Assembly: GCA_029100885.1 (NCBI GenBank)
Contig: JAQXPY010000178.1
Span: forward strand, 1-51,969
Direction: 5' to 3'
Length of the DNA: 51,969 nt
Origin: Clostridiales bacterium
GTDB lineage: Bacteria; Bacillota; Clostridia; Lachnospirales; Lachnospiraceae
Positions 6,540 to 15,793 of this stretch are shown in pieces. A model generated the notes under the pieces. The model worked only from the letters and a program-made list of their open reading frames with translations, was not told where the DNA came from and ran no database searches. The first letter of the stretch is position 1. The number at the start of each line of letters is the position of its first letter. Both the position numbers and the translations under genes were made by a program.

Positions 6540-7808
6540 ATGAGAATAATGGTAGTGGGAGGCGGCGGCAGAGAGCACGCCATCATTAAAAAACTCAAAG
6601 AGAATAAAAAGGTCGAAAAGATCTATGCGCTTCCGGGAAACGGCGGGATAGCAAAGGATGCCGAGTGCGTGGATATTCAGGCAAAGGATATTGATGCTAT
6701 TACCGCCTTTGCCGTAGAAAACAGCATCGATTACGCCGTAGTGGCTCCGGATGATCCGCTGGTTCTCGGCTGTGTTGACAGACTCGTTGAGAAGGGCATT
6801 CCATGCTTCGGACCTGATGCGGCTGCTGCAGTTATCGAGGGCTCCAAGGTGTTTTCAAAGAACCTTATGAAGAAATACGGTATTCCTACTGCAGCATATG
6901 AGGTATTCGATGACATGCAGGACGCTTTAGAGTACGTTAAAAGCTGTCCTCTCCCTACGGTCATCAAGGCAGACGGTCTGGCCCTCGGCAAGGGCGTGGT
7001 CATTGCCCAGACAAGAAACGAGGCCCTTACAGCTATTGTGAATGCCATGCAGAACAAGGTATTCGGAGACAGCGGAAACCAGGTGGTCATCGAAGAGTTT
7101 TTAGAGGGTCCGGAGGTATCCGTGCTTTCTTTTACAGACGGAAAGACTGTTGTTCCTATGATCTCATCTATGGATCACAAGAGAGCTGGCGACGGAGATA
7201 CCGGTCTTAATACGGGAGGAATGGGAACAATAGCACCTAACCCTTATTATACTGATGAGATAGCTGCAGAGTGCATGGAAAAGATATTCCTGCCTACGAT
7301 AGAGGCTATGAACAGGGAGGGACGCACCTTCAAGGGCTGCCTCTATTTCGGTCTGATGCTTACTAAGGATGGTCCTAAGGTCATTGAATATAACTGCAGA
7401 TTCGGAGATCCGGAGACCCAGGTAGTGCTTCCTCTGCTTGAGTCGGATCTGCTGGAGATCATGCAGGCAGTTACAGAGGAGAGACTCGGTGAAGTCGAGG
7501 TCAGATTCAGCGGCAGCAGCGCCTGCTGCGTGATCCTTGCTTCCGATGGATATCCTCAGAGCTATGATAAGGGCTTTGAGCTTGTTATTCCGGAGGATAT
7601 CTCTGACAGCGTCTATGTTGCGGGAGCAAAGCTGCAGGACGGAAGGCTGCTTACCAACGGCGGAAGAGTTCTCGGAGTTACGGCTGTGGCGTCGACTCTG
7701 CCTGAGGCGGTAAGCTGTGCATACAGTCTTGCGGACCGTATAAGCTTTGATAACAAATATTACAGACATGACATCGGTGCAAGAGCTCTCAGGGCGCTTG
7801 AGGCATGA
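6540..7808 (+). CDS. purD: Phosphoribosylamine-glycine ligase (GAR synthetase)
   Basis: 422 residues, normal for PurD. This ATP-grasp enzyme joins glycine to phosphoribosylamine. Signatures: VVGGGGREHA at the N-terminus, PTVIKADGLALGKGV (ATP-grasp lysine strand), LNTGGMGT and EYNCRFGDPETQ (metal and phosphate site). The frame is open upstream from 6471, but that would start inside the preceding hairpin. GGGAG lies before ATG 6540, which yields the canonical MRIMVVGGGGREH start. PurD uses the unstable product of PurF, so co-localisation in one cluster makes sense. Confidence 0.96.
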   Translation: MRIMVVGGGGREHAIIKKLKENKKVEKIYALPGNGGIAKDAECVDIQAKDIDAITAFAVENSIDYAVVAPDDPLVLGCVDRLVEKGIPCFGPDAAAAVIEGSKVFSKNLMKKYGIPTAAYEVFDDMQDALEYVKSCPLPTVIKADGLALGKGVVIAQTRNEALTAIVNAMQNKVFGDSGNQVVIEEFLEGPEVSVLSFTDGKTVVPMISSMDHKRAGDGDTGLNTGGMGTIAPNPYYTDEIAAECMEKIFLPTIEAMNREGRTFKGCLYFGLMLTKDGPKVIEYNCRFGDPETQVVLPLLESDLLEIMQAVTEERLGEVEVRFSGSSACCVILASDGYPQSYDKGFELVIPEDISDSVYVAGAKLQDGRLLTNGGRVLGVTAVASTLPEAVSCAYSLADRISFDNKYYRHDIGARALRALEA

Positions 7809-7874
7809 ATGTCTGATGAAGGTTGATCTTACTGAACATACAATTATACGCAAGTAGAATACGGGAGTAGAAGA

Positions 7875-10800
7875 ATGGTATACAGAATCTTTGTTGAAAA
7901 GCATAAGGAATTTGCTCATGAGGCTGCAGCTCTTCTCAATGAAGCAAAGACCCTGCTGTCTGTCGGCGGTCTTGAGGAGGTCAGGATCTTCAACAGATAT
8001 GATGCCGAAAATATTGATGAGGACCTGTTCGATTATGCTGTAAGAACAGTTTTCTCCGAGCCTCAGGTAGACACCGTTTACAGGCAGCTTGACACAGGCG
8101 ATGCGGTTTGCTTTGCAGTGGAGTATCTGCCGGGTCAGTTTGACCAGAGAGCGGATTCGGCAGCCCAGTGTATTCAGATCATTTCACAGAAGGAAAGACC
8201 TCTTATCCGTTCAGCAAAGGTCTATGCGCTTTACGGAGAGCTTTCAAGTGAAGATGTGGAGACGGTAAAGAAATATGTTATCAACCCTGTGGAGGCGAGG
8301 GAGGCAGGCTTTGAGCTTCCGGAAACTCTGAAGGTGAATTATGACATTCCGGAGTCGGTAAGGACTCTCGAGGGCTTCAGAGAATACACAAGGGAGCAGC
8401 TTGATGGCTTCATCGCAGAAAACGGCCTGGCAATGGATATTGATGATATCGCCTTCTGTCAGAAGTATTTTGTGGAGGAAAAAAGGGATCCTACTATCAC
8501 TGAGATCAAAATGATCGACACCTACTGGTCGGATCACTGCAGACACACGACCTTCAATACGATCATTGATTCTGTCGAATTTGAGGATGAGCTCATTCAG
8601 AGGACCTACGAGGAGTATATCGAATACAGAAAGCAGCTCGGACGCACCAAGCCTGTGACTCTTATGGATATCGGCACACTTGCGGCAAAGGTTCTGAAAT
8701 CCCAGGGCAGGCTGGACAAGCTGGATGAGTCGGAGGAGATCAATGCATGTACTGTAAAGATCAGGATAGATGTGGAGGGACAGCCTGAGGACTGGCTGCT
8801 GCTCTTCAAGAACGAGACCCACAACCATCCGACTGAGATCGAGCCTTTCGGAGGTGCGGCAACCTGTATAGGAGGCGCTATCAGAGATCCGCTTTCAGGC
8901 AGATCATATGTATATGCAGCTATGCGTGTGACAGGTGCGGCGGATCCTCTCAAGCCTGTAAGCGAGACGATCACAGGCAAGCTTCCTCAGCGCAAGATCG
9001 TTACTACAGCCGCAAACGGATATTCCTCCTACGGTAACCAGATCGGTCTTGCCACCGGCATGGTGGACGAGATATACCATCCGGGATATGCGGCAAAGAG
9101 AATGGAGATCGGAGCGGTTATCGCGGCAGCACCGGCAGCGAATGTCAGAAGAGAGAGACCGGCTCCTGGAGATGTGGTCATCTATCTCGGCGGCAGCACC
9201 GGCAGAGACGGTATAGGCGGTGCCACCGGTTCCTCCAAGGCTCACAATGCGCATTCGGTAGAAAACTGCGGTGCAGAGGTTCAGAAGGGAAATGCGCCTG
9301 AGGAGAGAAAGCTTCAGAGACTGTTCAGAAACGAGGAGGCCTCCCGACTTATCAAGCGCTGCAATGACTTTGGAGCCGGCGGAGTATCAGTTGCCATCGG
9401 AGAGCTGGCAGACGGCCTGGACATCGATCTCAATGCGGTTCCTAAGAAATACGAGGGACTTGACGGAACAGAGCTTGCTATCAGTGAATCCCAGGAGCGT
9501 ATGGCTGTAGTTGTGGCTCCTGAGGACGCTGACAGATTTATGGAGCTTGCAGCTTCAGAGAACCTGCAGGCCTGCAGGGTGGCTGTGGTCAAGGCTGATC
9601 CGAGACTGACAATGAAGTGGAACGGCGTTACGATAGTGGATATCAGCCGCGCATTCCTTGATACGAACGGTGCTGAGAAGCATATTACTGTTCATACAGG
9701 AGCGCCTGCAGTACAGGCAGGTGAGATCAGCGGAGGCTTCAAGGAGAATCTCCTGAAGACAGCCGGAGACCTTAACTGCTGCTCCAAGAGGGGACTTTCC
9801 GAGAGATTTGACTCTACTATCGGTGCCGGAACCGTGCTTATGCCTTTCGGAGGAAAGAACCAGCTGACACCTATTCAGGCTATGGTACATAAGATCTCCG
9901 TGGAGAAGAAGCATACAGACGATTGCTCGCTGATGTCCTGGGGCTATGATCCTTATCTGACAGAGAAAAGCCCGTATTTCGGCGCATATTTTGCAGTGAC
10001 TGATTCTATCTGCCGCCTCGTTGCGACAGGAGCACAGTTCAGTGATATTTATCTGACCTTCCAGGAGTATTTTGAGAGACTCGGAAAGGATCCGGAAAAG
10101 TGGGGCAAGCCTTTCGCAGCGCTGCTCGGAGCCTTCAGAGCTCAGATGGATTACGGCTGTGCAGCAATCGGAGGAAAGGATTCTATGTCAGGAACCTTTG
10201 AGGACATTCATGTTCCTCCGACACTCTGCTCCTTTGCCGTAACGACTCAGAAGACCGGGGATATCGTTTCTCCTGAGTTTAAGGCAGCAGGTCATAAGGT
10301 CATCAGAATAGTTCCGGCATTAAATGCCGACGGAATTCCTGAGCCGGAAGCTCTTAAGGCAGTATTTGCAAAGGTAACTGAGCTTATGAGGTCGGGAAGA
10401 GCAGCCGCATGCTATACTCCGGGTATCGGAGGAATTGCCGAGGCAGTAATGAAGATGTGCTTCGGAAACAGCATAGGCTTCAGCTTTGCAGAGGGAACAG
10501 AGGTATCTGTGATCTTTGAAAAGAGATACAATACCTTCCTTATCGAGCTTAAGGATAATGATATTCCTGCTTCCTGCGAGTCTTATACCGTTACCGTTGC
10601 AGGCGAGACCTGTGCTGAAGAAGCAGTAAGTCTCGGAAGTGAATCAGTATCACTTTCAGAGCTGCTCTCGGTATATGAGGATAAGCTGGAGTCGGTATTC
10701 TCCTGCAATATCGAGCAGGGAAGCGGAAAGCTTGAGAAGTTCTCAGCTTCTGCAGCAGAGTATCCTGCTCCTGCTGTGAGGACGGCAAGACCTAAGGTCA

Positions 10801-11588
10801 TGATACCTGTATTCCCGGGAAATAACTGTGAGTATGATTCCGCAAAGCTGGTCAATGACTCCGGCGCCGAGGCAGAGATCTTCGTTATTAAGAATCTTAC
10901 TGCAGACGCGGTTGCACGCAGCGTAGAGGAATTTGCGGCAAAGGTCAGGGAATCTCAGATGATTTTCATCCCGGGCGGCTTCTCGGGCGGAGACGAGCCT
11001 GACGGAAGCGGAAAGTTCATCACTGCATTTTTCAGGAACGGCATGGTCAAGGATGCGGTTACGGATATGCTGGATCAGCGCGGAGGCCTTATGTGCGGTA
11101 TCTGCAACGGCTTCCAGGCACTGATCAAGCTCGGACTTGTGCCGTACGGAAAGATAATCGACACAGATGAGACATGTCCAACACTGACCTTCAACACTAT
11201 AGGACGTCATCAGTCCCGTATCGTAAGGACCAGGATCGCATCCAACAAGTCACCTTGGCTTGCGGCTGCACAGGTGGATGATATATTCAATGTGGCGATC
11301 TCCCACGGTGAGGGACGCTTTATTGCCGATGAGGCTCTTATCAGACAGCTTGCTGCCAACGGACAGATCGCTACGCAGTATGTGGATTTTGACGGCGATC
11401 CGACATCGGATATCCATTTCAATCCGAATAATTCCATGTATGCGATCGAGGGAATCACCTCGCCTGACGGCAGAGTGTTTGGAAAGATGGGACATTCTGA
11501 GCGTATAGGAAGCGGTCTTTACCGCAATGTTCCGGGCTGCTATGATATAAAGATGTTCGAGTCTGCGGTGAAGTATTTCCGCGGCTGA
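7875..11588 (+). CDS. purL: Single-chain phosphoribosylformylglycinamidine synthase
   Basis: 1237 residues: the large one-polypeptide FGAM synthase, not the PurS/PurQ/small-PurL set usual in Bacillus. It converts FGAR, ATP and glutamine to FGAM. Order of parts: PurS-like N-terminal region (about 1-190), linker, two tandem AIRS-type halves with THNHPTEIEPFGGA at about 313-326, and a class I glutaminase domain at the C-terminus with the nucleophile in CGICNG (Cys about 1074) and MGHSERIG (about 1205). Unlike the neighbouring PurF, its glutaminase motifs look complete. GGGAG lies about 10 nt before ATG 7875. The gap of 66 nt after purD has no obvious promoter. Confidence 0.97.
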   Translation: MVYRIFVEKHKEFAHEAAALLNEAKTLLSVGGLEEVRIFNRYDAENIDEDLFDYAVRTVFSEPQVDTVYRQLDTGDAVCFAVEYLPGQFDQRADSAAQCIQIISQKERPLIRSAKVYALYGELSSEDVETVKKYVINPVEAREAGFELPETLKVNYDIPESVRTLEGFREYTREQLDGFIAENGLAMDIDDIAFCQKYFVEEKRDPTITEIKMIDTYWSDHCRHTTFNTIIDSVEFEDELIQRTYEEYIEYRKQLGRTKPVTLMDIGTLAAKVLKSQGRLDKLDESEEINACTVKIRIDVEGQPEDWLLLFKNETHNHPTEIEPFGGAATCIGGAIRDPLSGRSYVYAAMRVTGAADPLKPVSETITGKLPQRKIVTTAANGYSSYGNQIGLATGMVDEIYHPGYAAKRMEIGAVIAAAPAANVRRERPAPGDVVIYLGGSTGRDGIGGATGSSKAHNAHSVENCGAEVQKGNAPEERKLQRLFRNEEASRLIKRCNDFGAGGVSVAIGELADGLDIDLNAVPKKYEGLDGTELAISESQERMAVVVAPEDADRFMELAASENLQACRVAVVKADPRLTMKWNGVTIVDISRAFLDTNGAEKHITVHTGAPAVQAGEISGGFKENLLKTAGDLNCCSKRGLSERFDSTIGAGTVLMPFGGKNQLTPIQAMVHKISVEKKHTDDCSLMSWGYDPYLTEKSPYFGAYFAVTDSICRLVATGAQFSDIYLTFQEYFERLGKDPEKWGKPFAALLGAFRAQMDYGCAAIGGKDSMSGTFEDIHVPPTLCSFAVTTQKTGDIVSPEFKAAGHKVIRIVPALNADGIPEPEALKAVFAKVTELMRSGRAAACYTPGIGGIAEAVMKMCFGNSIGFSFAEGTEVSVIFEKRYNTFLIELKDNDIPASCESYTVTVAGETCAEEAVSLGSESVSLSELLSVYEDKLESVFSCNIEQGSGKLEKFSASAAEYPAPAVRTARPKVMIPVFPGNNCEYDSAKLVNDSGAEAEIFVIKNLTADAVARSVEEFAAKVRESQMIFIPGGFSGGDEPDGSGKFITAFFRNGMVKDAVTDMLDQRGGLMCGICNGFQALIKLGLVPYGKIIDTDETCPTLTFNTIGRHQSRIVRTRIASNKSPWLAAAQVDDIFNVAISHGEGRFIADEALIRQLAANGQIATQYVDFDGDPTSDIHFNPNNSMYAIEGITSPDGRVFGKMGHSERIGSGLYRNVPGCYDIKMFESAVKYFRG

Positions 11589-11629
11589 AATTATCAGTTA
11601 TTCAATATCAGAAAAGGAGGCTCTTGATT

Positions 11630-11902
11630 ATGGAGCATTATCAGTATAGACCTCAGGGCGTATGCTCTGTCATGATAGATTTCGATCTGGACGGGGATAT
11701 TGTCAGAAATATCAGCTTTACCGGCGGATGCAACGGTAATCTGAAGGCTATTTCAAAACTTGTTGACGGAATGACCGTTGATTATATAGAATCAAAGCTG
11801 GCAGGCAATACCTGCGGCTACAGAAGCACCTCATGTGCGGACCAGTTTGCAAAGGGCGTTCGCGCCGCCTACAACAAGTCACTTGAGAGTAAAGAACAAT
11901 AA
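11630..11902 (+). CDS. TSCPD-domain small protein (TIGR03905-like)
   Basis: 90 residues. The protein has cysteines at positions 11, 33, 57 and 64, the last within TSCADQ, which fits the TSCPD domain also found at the C-terminus of some B12-dependent ribonucleotide reductases. GGCNGNLKAISKLVDGM is the family's most typical stretch. Its role as a stand-alone protein is unknown to me; metal binding through the cysteines is plausible. The reading frame extends to a TTG at 11624, but AAAGGAGG (11613-11620) is ideally spaced (9 nt) for ATG 11630. It sits between purL and guaB and may be co-expressed with them. Confidence 0.75.
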   Translation: MEHYQYRPQGVCSVMIDFDLDGDIVRNISFTGGCNGNLKAISKLVDGMTVDYIESKLAGNTCGYRSTSCADQFAKGVRAAYNKSLESKEQ

Positions 11903-11940
11903 TTATTGTATCTGCAGCTTTACTGTTCCTGTTTAACTGT

Positions 11941-11952
11941 CCGATGCATCGG
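11941..11952. promoter_or_regulatory. 12-bp perfect palindrome upstream of guaB
   Basis: CCGATGCATCGG reads identically on both strands, 76 nt before the guaB start. It is a candidate operator or hairpin. It is not the same sequence as the palindrome at 4307-4322, so a shared regulator is not implied. Confidence 0.3.
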
Positions 11953-12028
11953 TTCCGATCTCTGACCGGTCCTGCGGCAGGCAGTGATTTACATTTAACA
12001 TATTCTTTTATATACAAGGAGAAGAGCA

Positions 12029-13546
12029 ATGGCTTTTTATTACGAAGAACCATCAAGAACCTTCAGTGAATATCTGCTGATTCCGGGATACACTTCAGAG
12101 GAATGTGTCCCTGACAGGGTATCACTCAGAACACCTCTTGTTAAATACAGAAAGGGAGAGGAGGAGTGTCCTATAACTCTCAATATTCCTCTCGTTTCAG
12201 CTATCATGCAGTCAGTTTCGGATAATAATCTGGCTGTTGCTCTTGCTCGTGAGGGCGGTGTTTCTTTTATTTACGGCTCGCAGTCCATCGAGGATGAGGC
12301 GGAGATGGTCAGAAAGGTCAAGAAGAGAAAGGCTGGCTTTGTTGTCAGCAAGGCTAACCTTACTCCGGACAACACCCTTCGCGATGTTCTTGAGCTTAAG
12401 GAGAATACAGGCTTTTCTACCGTTGCGATCACCGAAAATGCCGAGCCGAACGGAAAGCTTCTCGGTATCGTCTCGAGTCGTGATTACCGTGTGACACGTA
12501 TGAGTCTTGATACAAAGGTGGCGGAGTTCATGACCCCTAGGGAAAAGCTTGTTACGGCTGATGCGAGCGTTACTCTGAAAGAGGCCAATGACATCATCTG
12601 GGATTATAAGCTCAACTCCCTTCCTGTAGTGGATGACAATGATCACCTTTTGTATTTTGTATTCCGCAAGGATTATGCCGAGCATAAGGAATATCCTCTC
12701 AGCATGATGGACGAGGAGAAGAGATATATCGTCGGAGCAGGAATCAACTCCAGGGATTTCAGAGACAGGATCCCTGCACTGATCGATGCCGGCGCCGATG
12801 TTCTCTGCATAGATTCCTCCGAGGGCTACAGCATATGGCAGAAGAGAGTTATTGAGTATGTGAGAGCCGAGTACGGTGACAAGGTGAAGATCGGAGCCGG
12901 AAACGTGGTGGATAAGGACGGCTTCAGGTTCCTTGCCGAAGCTGGAGCGGATTTTGTCAAGGTCGGAATCGGCGGAGGCTCTATCTGTATTACCCGTGAG
13001 ACAAAGGGAATCGGACGAGGACAGGCCACATCCCTCATCGAGGTGGCAGCCGAGCGTGACAGATATTTTGAGGAAACAGGAGTATATGTTCCTATCTGTT
13101 CCGACGGCGGTATAGTTCATGACTATCACATGACACTGGCTCTCGCCATGGGTGCAGACTTCTTAATGCTCGGAAGATATTTTGCAAGATTTGACGAGTC
13201 ACCTACAAACAAACTGATCGTCAACGGACAGTATGTTAAGGAGTACTGGGGAGAGGGCTCCAACAGAGCCCGTAACTGGCAGAGATATGATCTGGGCGGA
13301 AAAAACAGCCTTGCTTTTGAAGAGGGCGTTGACTCCTATGTTACATATGCCGGATCGCTTCACGACAACGTGGAGAAGAGCCTTTACAAGGTCAAGTCCA
13401 CAATGTGCAACTGCGGCGTGACCAGCATCCCTGATCTTCAGAAGAATGCAAAGCTTACAGTAGTTTCCGCCACAAGTATCGTCGAGGGCGGATATCACGA
13501 CGTTACACTTCATGCAACACCGGGCATGAGCGTTAATAATCCGTGA
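12029..13546 (+). CDS. guaB: Inosine-5'-monophosphate dehydrogenase
   Basis: 505 residues. It oxidises IMP to XMP with NAD+, the committed step to GMP. Catalytic loop [12 protein letters not shown] (313-324) carries the nucleophile Cys320. The flap dyad Arg419-Tyr420 is in [13 protein letters not shown]-pair insertion (roughly 105-220) includes [17 protein letters not shown] lies 7 nt before ATG 12029. From memory, the sequence is strikingly like the Tritrichomonas foetus enzyme, both at the start (FxEYLLIPG) and in long blocks such as [16 protein letters not shown] and MCNCG; T. foetus numbering C319/R418/Y419 is offset by one. This points to the less common IMPDH subgroup rather than the typical Bacillus type. 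Confidence 0.96.
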   Translation: MAFYYEEPSRTFSEYLLIPGYTSEECVPDRVSLRTPLVKYRKGEEECPITLNIPLVSAIMQSVSDNNLAVALAREGGVSFIYGSQSIEDEAEMVRKVKKRKAGFVVSKANLTPDNTLRDVLELKENTGFSTVAITENAEPNGKLLGIVSSRDYRVTRMSLDTKVAEFMTPREKLVTADASVTLKEANDIIWDYKLNSLPVVDDNDHLLYFVFRKDYAEHKEYPLSMMDEEKRYIVGAGINSRDFRDRIPALIDAGADVLCIDSSEGYSIWQKRVIEYVRAEYGDKVKIGAGNVVDKDGFRFLAEAGADFVKVGIGGGSICITRETKGIGRGQATSLIEVAAERDRYFEETGVYVPICSDGGIVHDYHMTLALAMGADFLMLGRYFARFDESPTNKLIVNGQYVKEYWGEGSNRARNWQRYDLGGKNSLAFEEGVDSYVTYAGSLHDNVEKSLYKVKSTMCNCGVTSIPDLQKNAKLTVVSATSIVEGGYHDVTLHATPGMSVNNP

Positions 13547-13624
13547 TCTGATTGAATATTAGTGAATCGGCATCGGCAGAGGGGCGTATACCTTCCGCAG
13601 ATGCCGGTTCCTATCGGTAATTAT

Positions 13625-14029
13625 ATGGTTAACAGAGAAAAGGTCAGGCTGATGACCGAGCTGAGTCTGTTCAGAAGGAAGAATGAGCCGGTTTTTCAGA
13701 TAACTAAATATTTCAGGTATGACTATATTGTCTGGCACATGCTTCTGGCAGGAGTCAGGTTTACATTCTGCGCAGGTATCGTGGCTGCGCTTTTTGTGAT
13801 TTTTGACTCGGAAAGCTTTTTTTACAATATTAATCTGTCAGGAATAGCCGAGACTCTGGAGCAGTATTTTTTTTATTATATTTCAGGTCTTGTTGTTTAC
13901 GAGATCATTTCGTTTTTTATTTACCGCAGACGGTATGATAAGGCCCGCAGTCTGACCAGATACTATAACACTGGGCTCAGGCGTCTGGCGAGAAGGTTTG
14001 ATTATATTGACAGGGAGCAGAGAAGTTGA
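13625..14029 (+). CDS. Two-TM membrane protein of unknown function
   Basis: 134 residues from ATG 13625. The N-terminal part is charged (VNREKVRLMTELSLF). Two hydrophobic helices follow at about residues 36-60 and 80-98, separated by an aromatic-rich loop. A basic cytosolic tail (RRRYDKARSLTRYYNTGLRRLARR) ends the protein. No family is recognised with confidence. The frame opens at GTG 13562, but no ribosome binding site fits there; the start is uncertain between 13601, 13625 and 13652. Its last four bases overlap the next gene, so translation is probably coupled. Position before a second membrane protein and cdaA suggests a cell-envelope role, by inference only. Confidence 0.6.
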   Translation: MVNREKVRLMTELSLFRRKNEPVFQITKYFRYDYIVWHMLLAGVRFTFCAGIVAALFVIFDSESFFYNINLSGIAETLEQYFFYYISGLVVYEIISFFIYRRRYDKARSLTRYYNTGLRRLARRFDYIDREQRS

Positions 14030-14916
14030 ACATTTTGATTAACATCAGGAATATACTGACCGATCTGTATGACAGATACGGTATGCTTCTGAAGCCGCTT
14101 TTAAAGACAGCAGCTGCATTTGTGATGCTTCTTGCGATACAGAATACTGTAGGCTTCAATACTACTCTGTCGAAGCTCCCTGTGATCGGCTGCACCTCGA
14201 TAATCTGCGCATTCTTTCCAAGCGGGTTTATCACCTTTGTCTGCGCTGTCTTCGTTATCGTTAATCTTCTGAAGCTGTCTGTTGTGATGGCTGGCGTTGC
14301 GGCGGTGATATGTATACTCATAGCCGTTTTGTATTTCGGCTATAAACCGGGGACCGGAATAATCATAAGTCTTGTTCCGCTGATGTTTTATTTAAAAACA
14401 CCCTTCGTCCTTCCTGTTGTTCTGGGTATAAGCATAGGTTTCGGTGCGGCAGTGCCTATTGCGATAGGAGTTTTCTGCTGGAATATGCTGCATTTTTTTG
14501 TACAGAATGCCGAGATTCTTTCAGAGGGAGGTATTCTGGATGTCAATATGGATATCGCAGAGCTTGTCAGGGGAATAGTTCTGGATGAGCATATGCTGCT
14601 TCTTATAGTGGCCTTTTCTGTCTGTACGGCTGCCTCTGCCATGATCAGCAGGACAAGACTTAATAACTGCTGGATCGCTGCTGCGGTCTGCGGAACCGGT
14701 ATTCTGTTTGTGTTCATTCCGGCAGGAGATATTATCCTCGGCACCGGTACACTCGGAGCTGATACGGCAGGTCTTATAGTGTCCCTTGTTCTGTCTGTAT
14801 TATACGCTGCTGTCGTTTACAGCGTTGATTTCAGGCGGACAGAGAATCTGAGCTTTGAGGATGACGATTATTACTATTATGTTAAGGCTGTTCCGAAGCT
14901 AAAGCCGCGTGAATGA
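14026..14916 (+). CDS. Polytopic membrane protein of unknown function upstream of cdaA
   Basis: 296 residues with about eight hydrophobic segments spread over residues 25-270, then a cytosolic tail containing LSFEDDDYYYYVKAVPK, an acidic-plus-tyrosine cluster that looks like a conserved signature. The start is TTG 14026, overlapping the preceding stop by four bases, with GGGAG about 9 nt before it. No enzymatic motif is visible. cdaA follows 20 nt later, so the two membrane proteins, CdaA and the YbbR protein look like one transcription unit. A scaffold or transport role is possible, but the function is unknown. Confidence 0.65.
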   Translation: MNILINIRNILTDLYDRYGMLLKPLLKTAAAFVMLLAIQNTVGFNTTLSKLPVIGCTSIICAFFPSGFITFVCAVFVIVNLLKLSVVMAGVAAVICILIAVLYFGYKPGTGIIISLVPLMFYLKTPFVLPVVLGISIGFGAAVPIAIGVFCWNMLHFFVQNAEILSEGGILDVNMDIAELVRGIVLDEHMLLLIVAFSVCTAASAMISRTRLNNCWIAAAVCGTGILFVFIPAGDIILGTGTLGADTAGLIVSLVLSVLYAAVVYSVDFRRTENLSFEDDDYYYYVKAVPKLKPRE

Positions 14917-14935
14917 CCATGAGAGGTGAATTGAG

Positions 14936-15793
14936 TTGACTGATGTAATGAGGATCTTAAAGAGCTGGCTTTCGCTGCTGCCGGGATTTCATCTTGCAAA
15001 CATGTTTGAGGTCCTGATCATAGCCGCGATAGTCTATGTGCTTCTCAACTGGATAATGAGCACCAGAGCCTTTACTCTGCTTAAGGGTATTTTTGTGATT
15101 CTTCTTTTTACATTTGTTGCTTTTGTATTCAGACTTACAACTATCCAGTGGATAATCGAGAAGTTTTCGACTGTTGCGGTTATTGCCCTGGTCATTATTT
15201 TCCAGCCGGAGTTAAGAAAGGCACTTGAGCAGCTTGGCAGCAGATGGATGATAGGAAGTCTTGTTTCAGCTGCGGATACACATAATATGCTCAGCAAGGA
15301 GTCTGCTTCCATGATATCCAAGGCCGTCTTTCAGATGGCGGCTGTCAGGACCGGCGCTCTTATCGTGATAGAGCAGAATGAAAAATTAGGTGATTTTATC
15401 TCCACGGGAATTCCTATAAACGGAGATATCAGCACCGGTCTTATCATTAATATTTTTGAAAAAAATACTCCTCTGCATGACGGAGCCGTTATCGTCAGGG
15501 GAAATACGATTGCTGCAGCTACCTGTTACCTTCCGCTTTCGGAGAGCATGAGCATCAGCAAGGATCTTGGAACGAGACACAGAGCTGCCCTTGGCATTTC
15601 CGAGATCACCGACAGCATAACTATCGTTGTGTCAGAGGAGACAGGTCATGTAAGCTGTGCCTACAGGGGCAAGCTGATAGATATCAGGGAGGAGAAGGAT
15701 CTTGACAGCCTGCTGTTTGGCAGGATCAACAAGGCTGAGGTAAAGCTGTTCAGAAGACTGCGTGTTTCATCGGGAGACAGGAGCAATGGATAA
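14936..15793 (+). CDS. cdaA: Diadenylate cyclase CdaA (c-di-AMP synthase)
   Basis: 285 residues. It condenses two ATP to cyclic di-AMP at the inner face of the membrane. Three hydrophobic helices occupy about residues 22-100. The DAC domain follows with PLHDGAVI (DGA motif, about 181-183) and GTRHRAALG (RHR motif, about 213-215), both required for catalysis. The preceding IIFQPELRKALEQLG is typical of CdaA. The TTG at 14936 is used as start because AGAGGTGA (14922-14929) is 6 nt upstream; ATG 14948 is the alternative. The last 8 nt overlap the YbbR-domain gene, matching the conserved cdaA-cdaR pairing. Confidence 0.96.
   Translation: MTDVMRILKSWLSLLPGFHLANMFEVLIIAAIVYVLLNWIMSTRAFTLLKGIFVILLFTFVAFVFRLTTIQWIIEKFSTVAVIALVIIFQPELRKALEQLGSRWMIGSLVSAADTHNMLSKESASMISKAVFQMAAVRTGALIVIEQNEKLGDFISTGIPINGDISTGLIINIFEKNTPLHDGAVIVRGNTIAAATCYLPLSESMSISKDLGTRHRAALGISEITDSITIVVSEETGHVSCAYRGKLIDIREEKDLDSLLFGRINKAEVKLFRRLRVSSGDRSNG

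Noticed and set aside
11988-12016. TTTACA-17-TATACA as guaB promoter
   Set aside because: The -10 would overlap the ribosome binding site and start transcription only about 6 nt before the ATG, leaving no usable leader.
13562-13624. GTG start for the two-TM protein
   Set aside because: No ribosome binding site, and the extra residues look like untranslated leader; 13625 is preferred though not proven.
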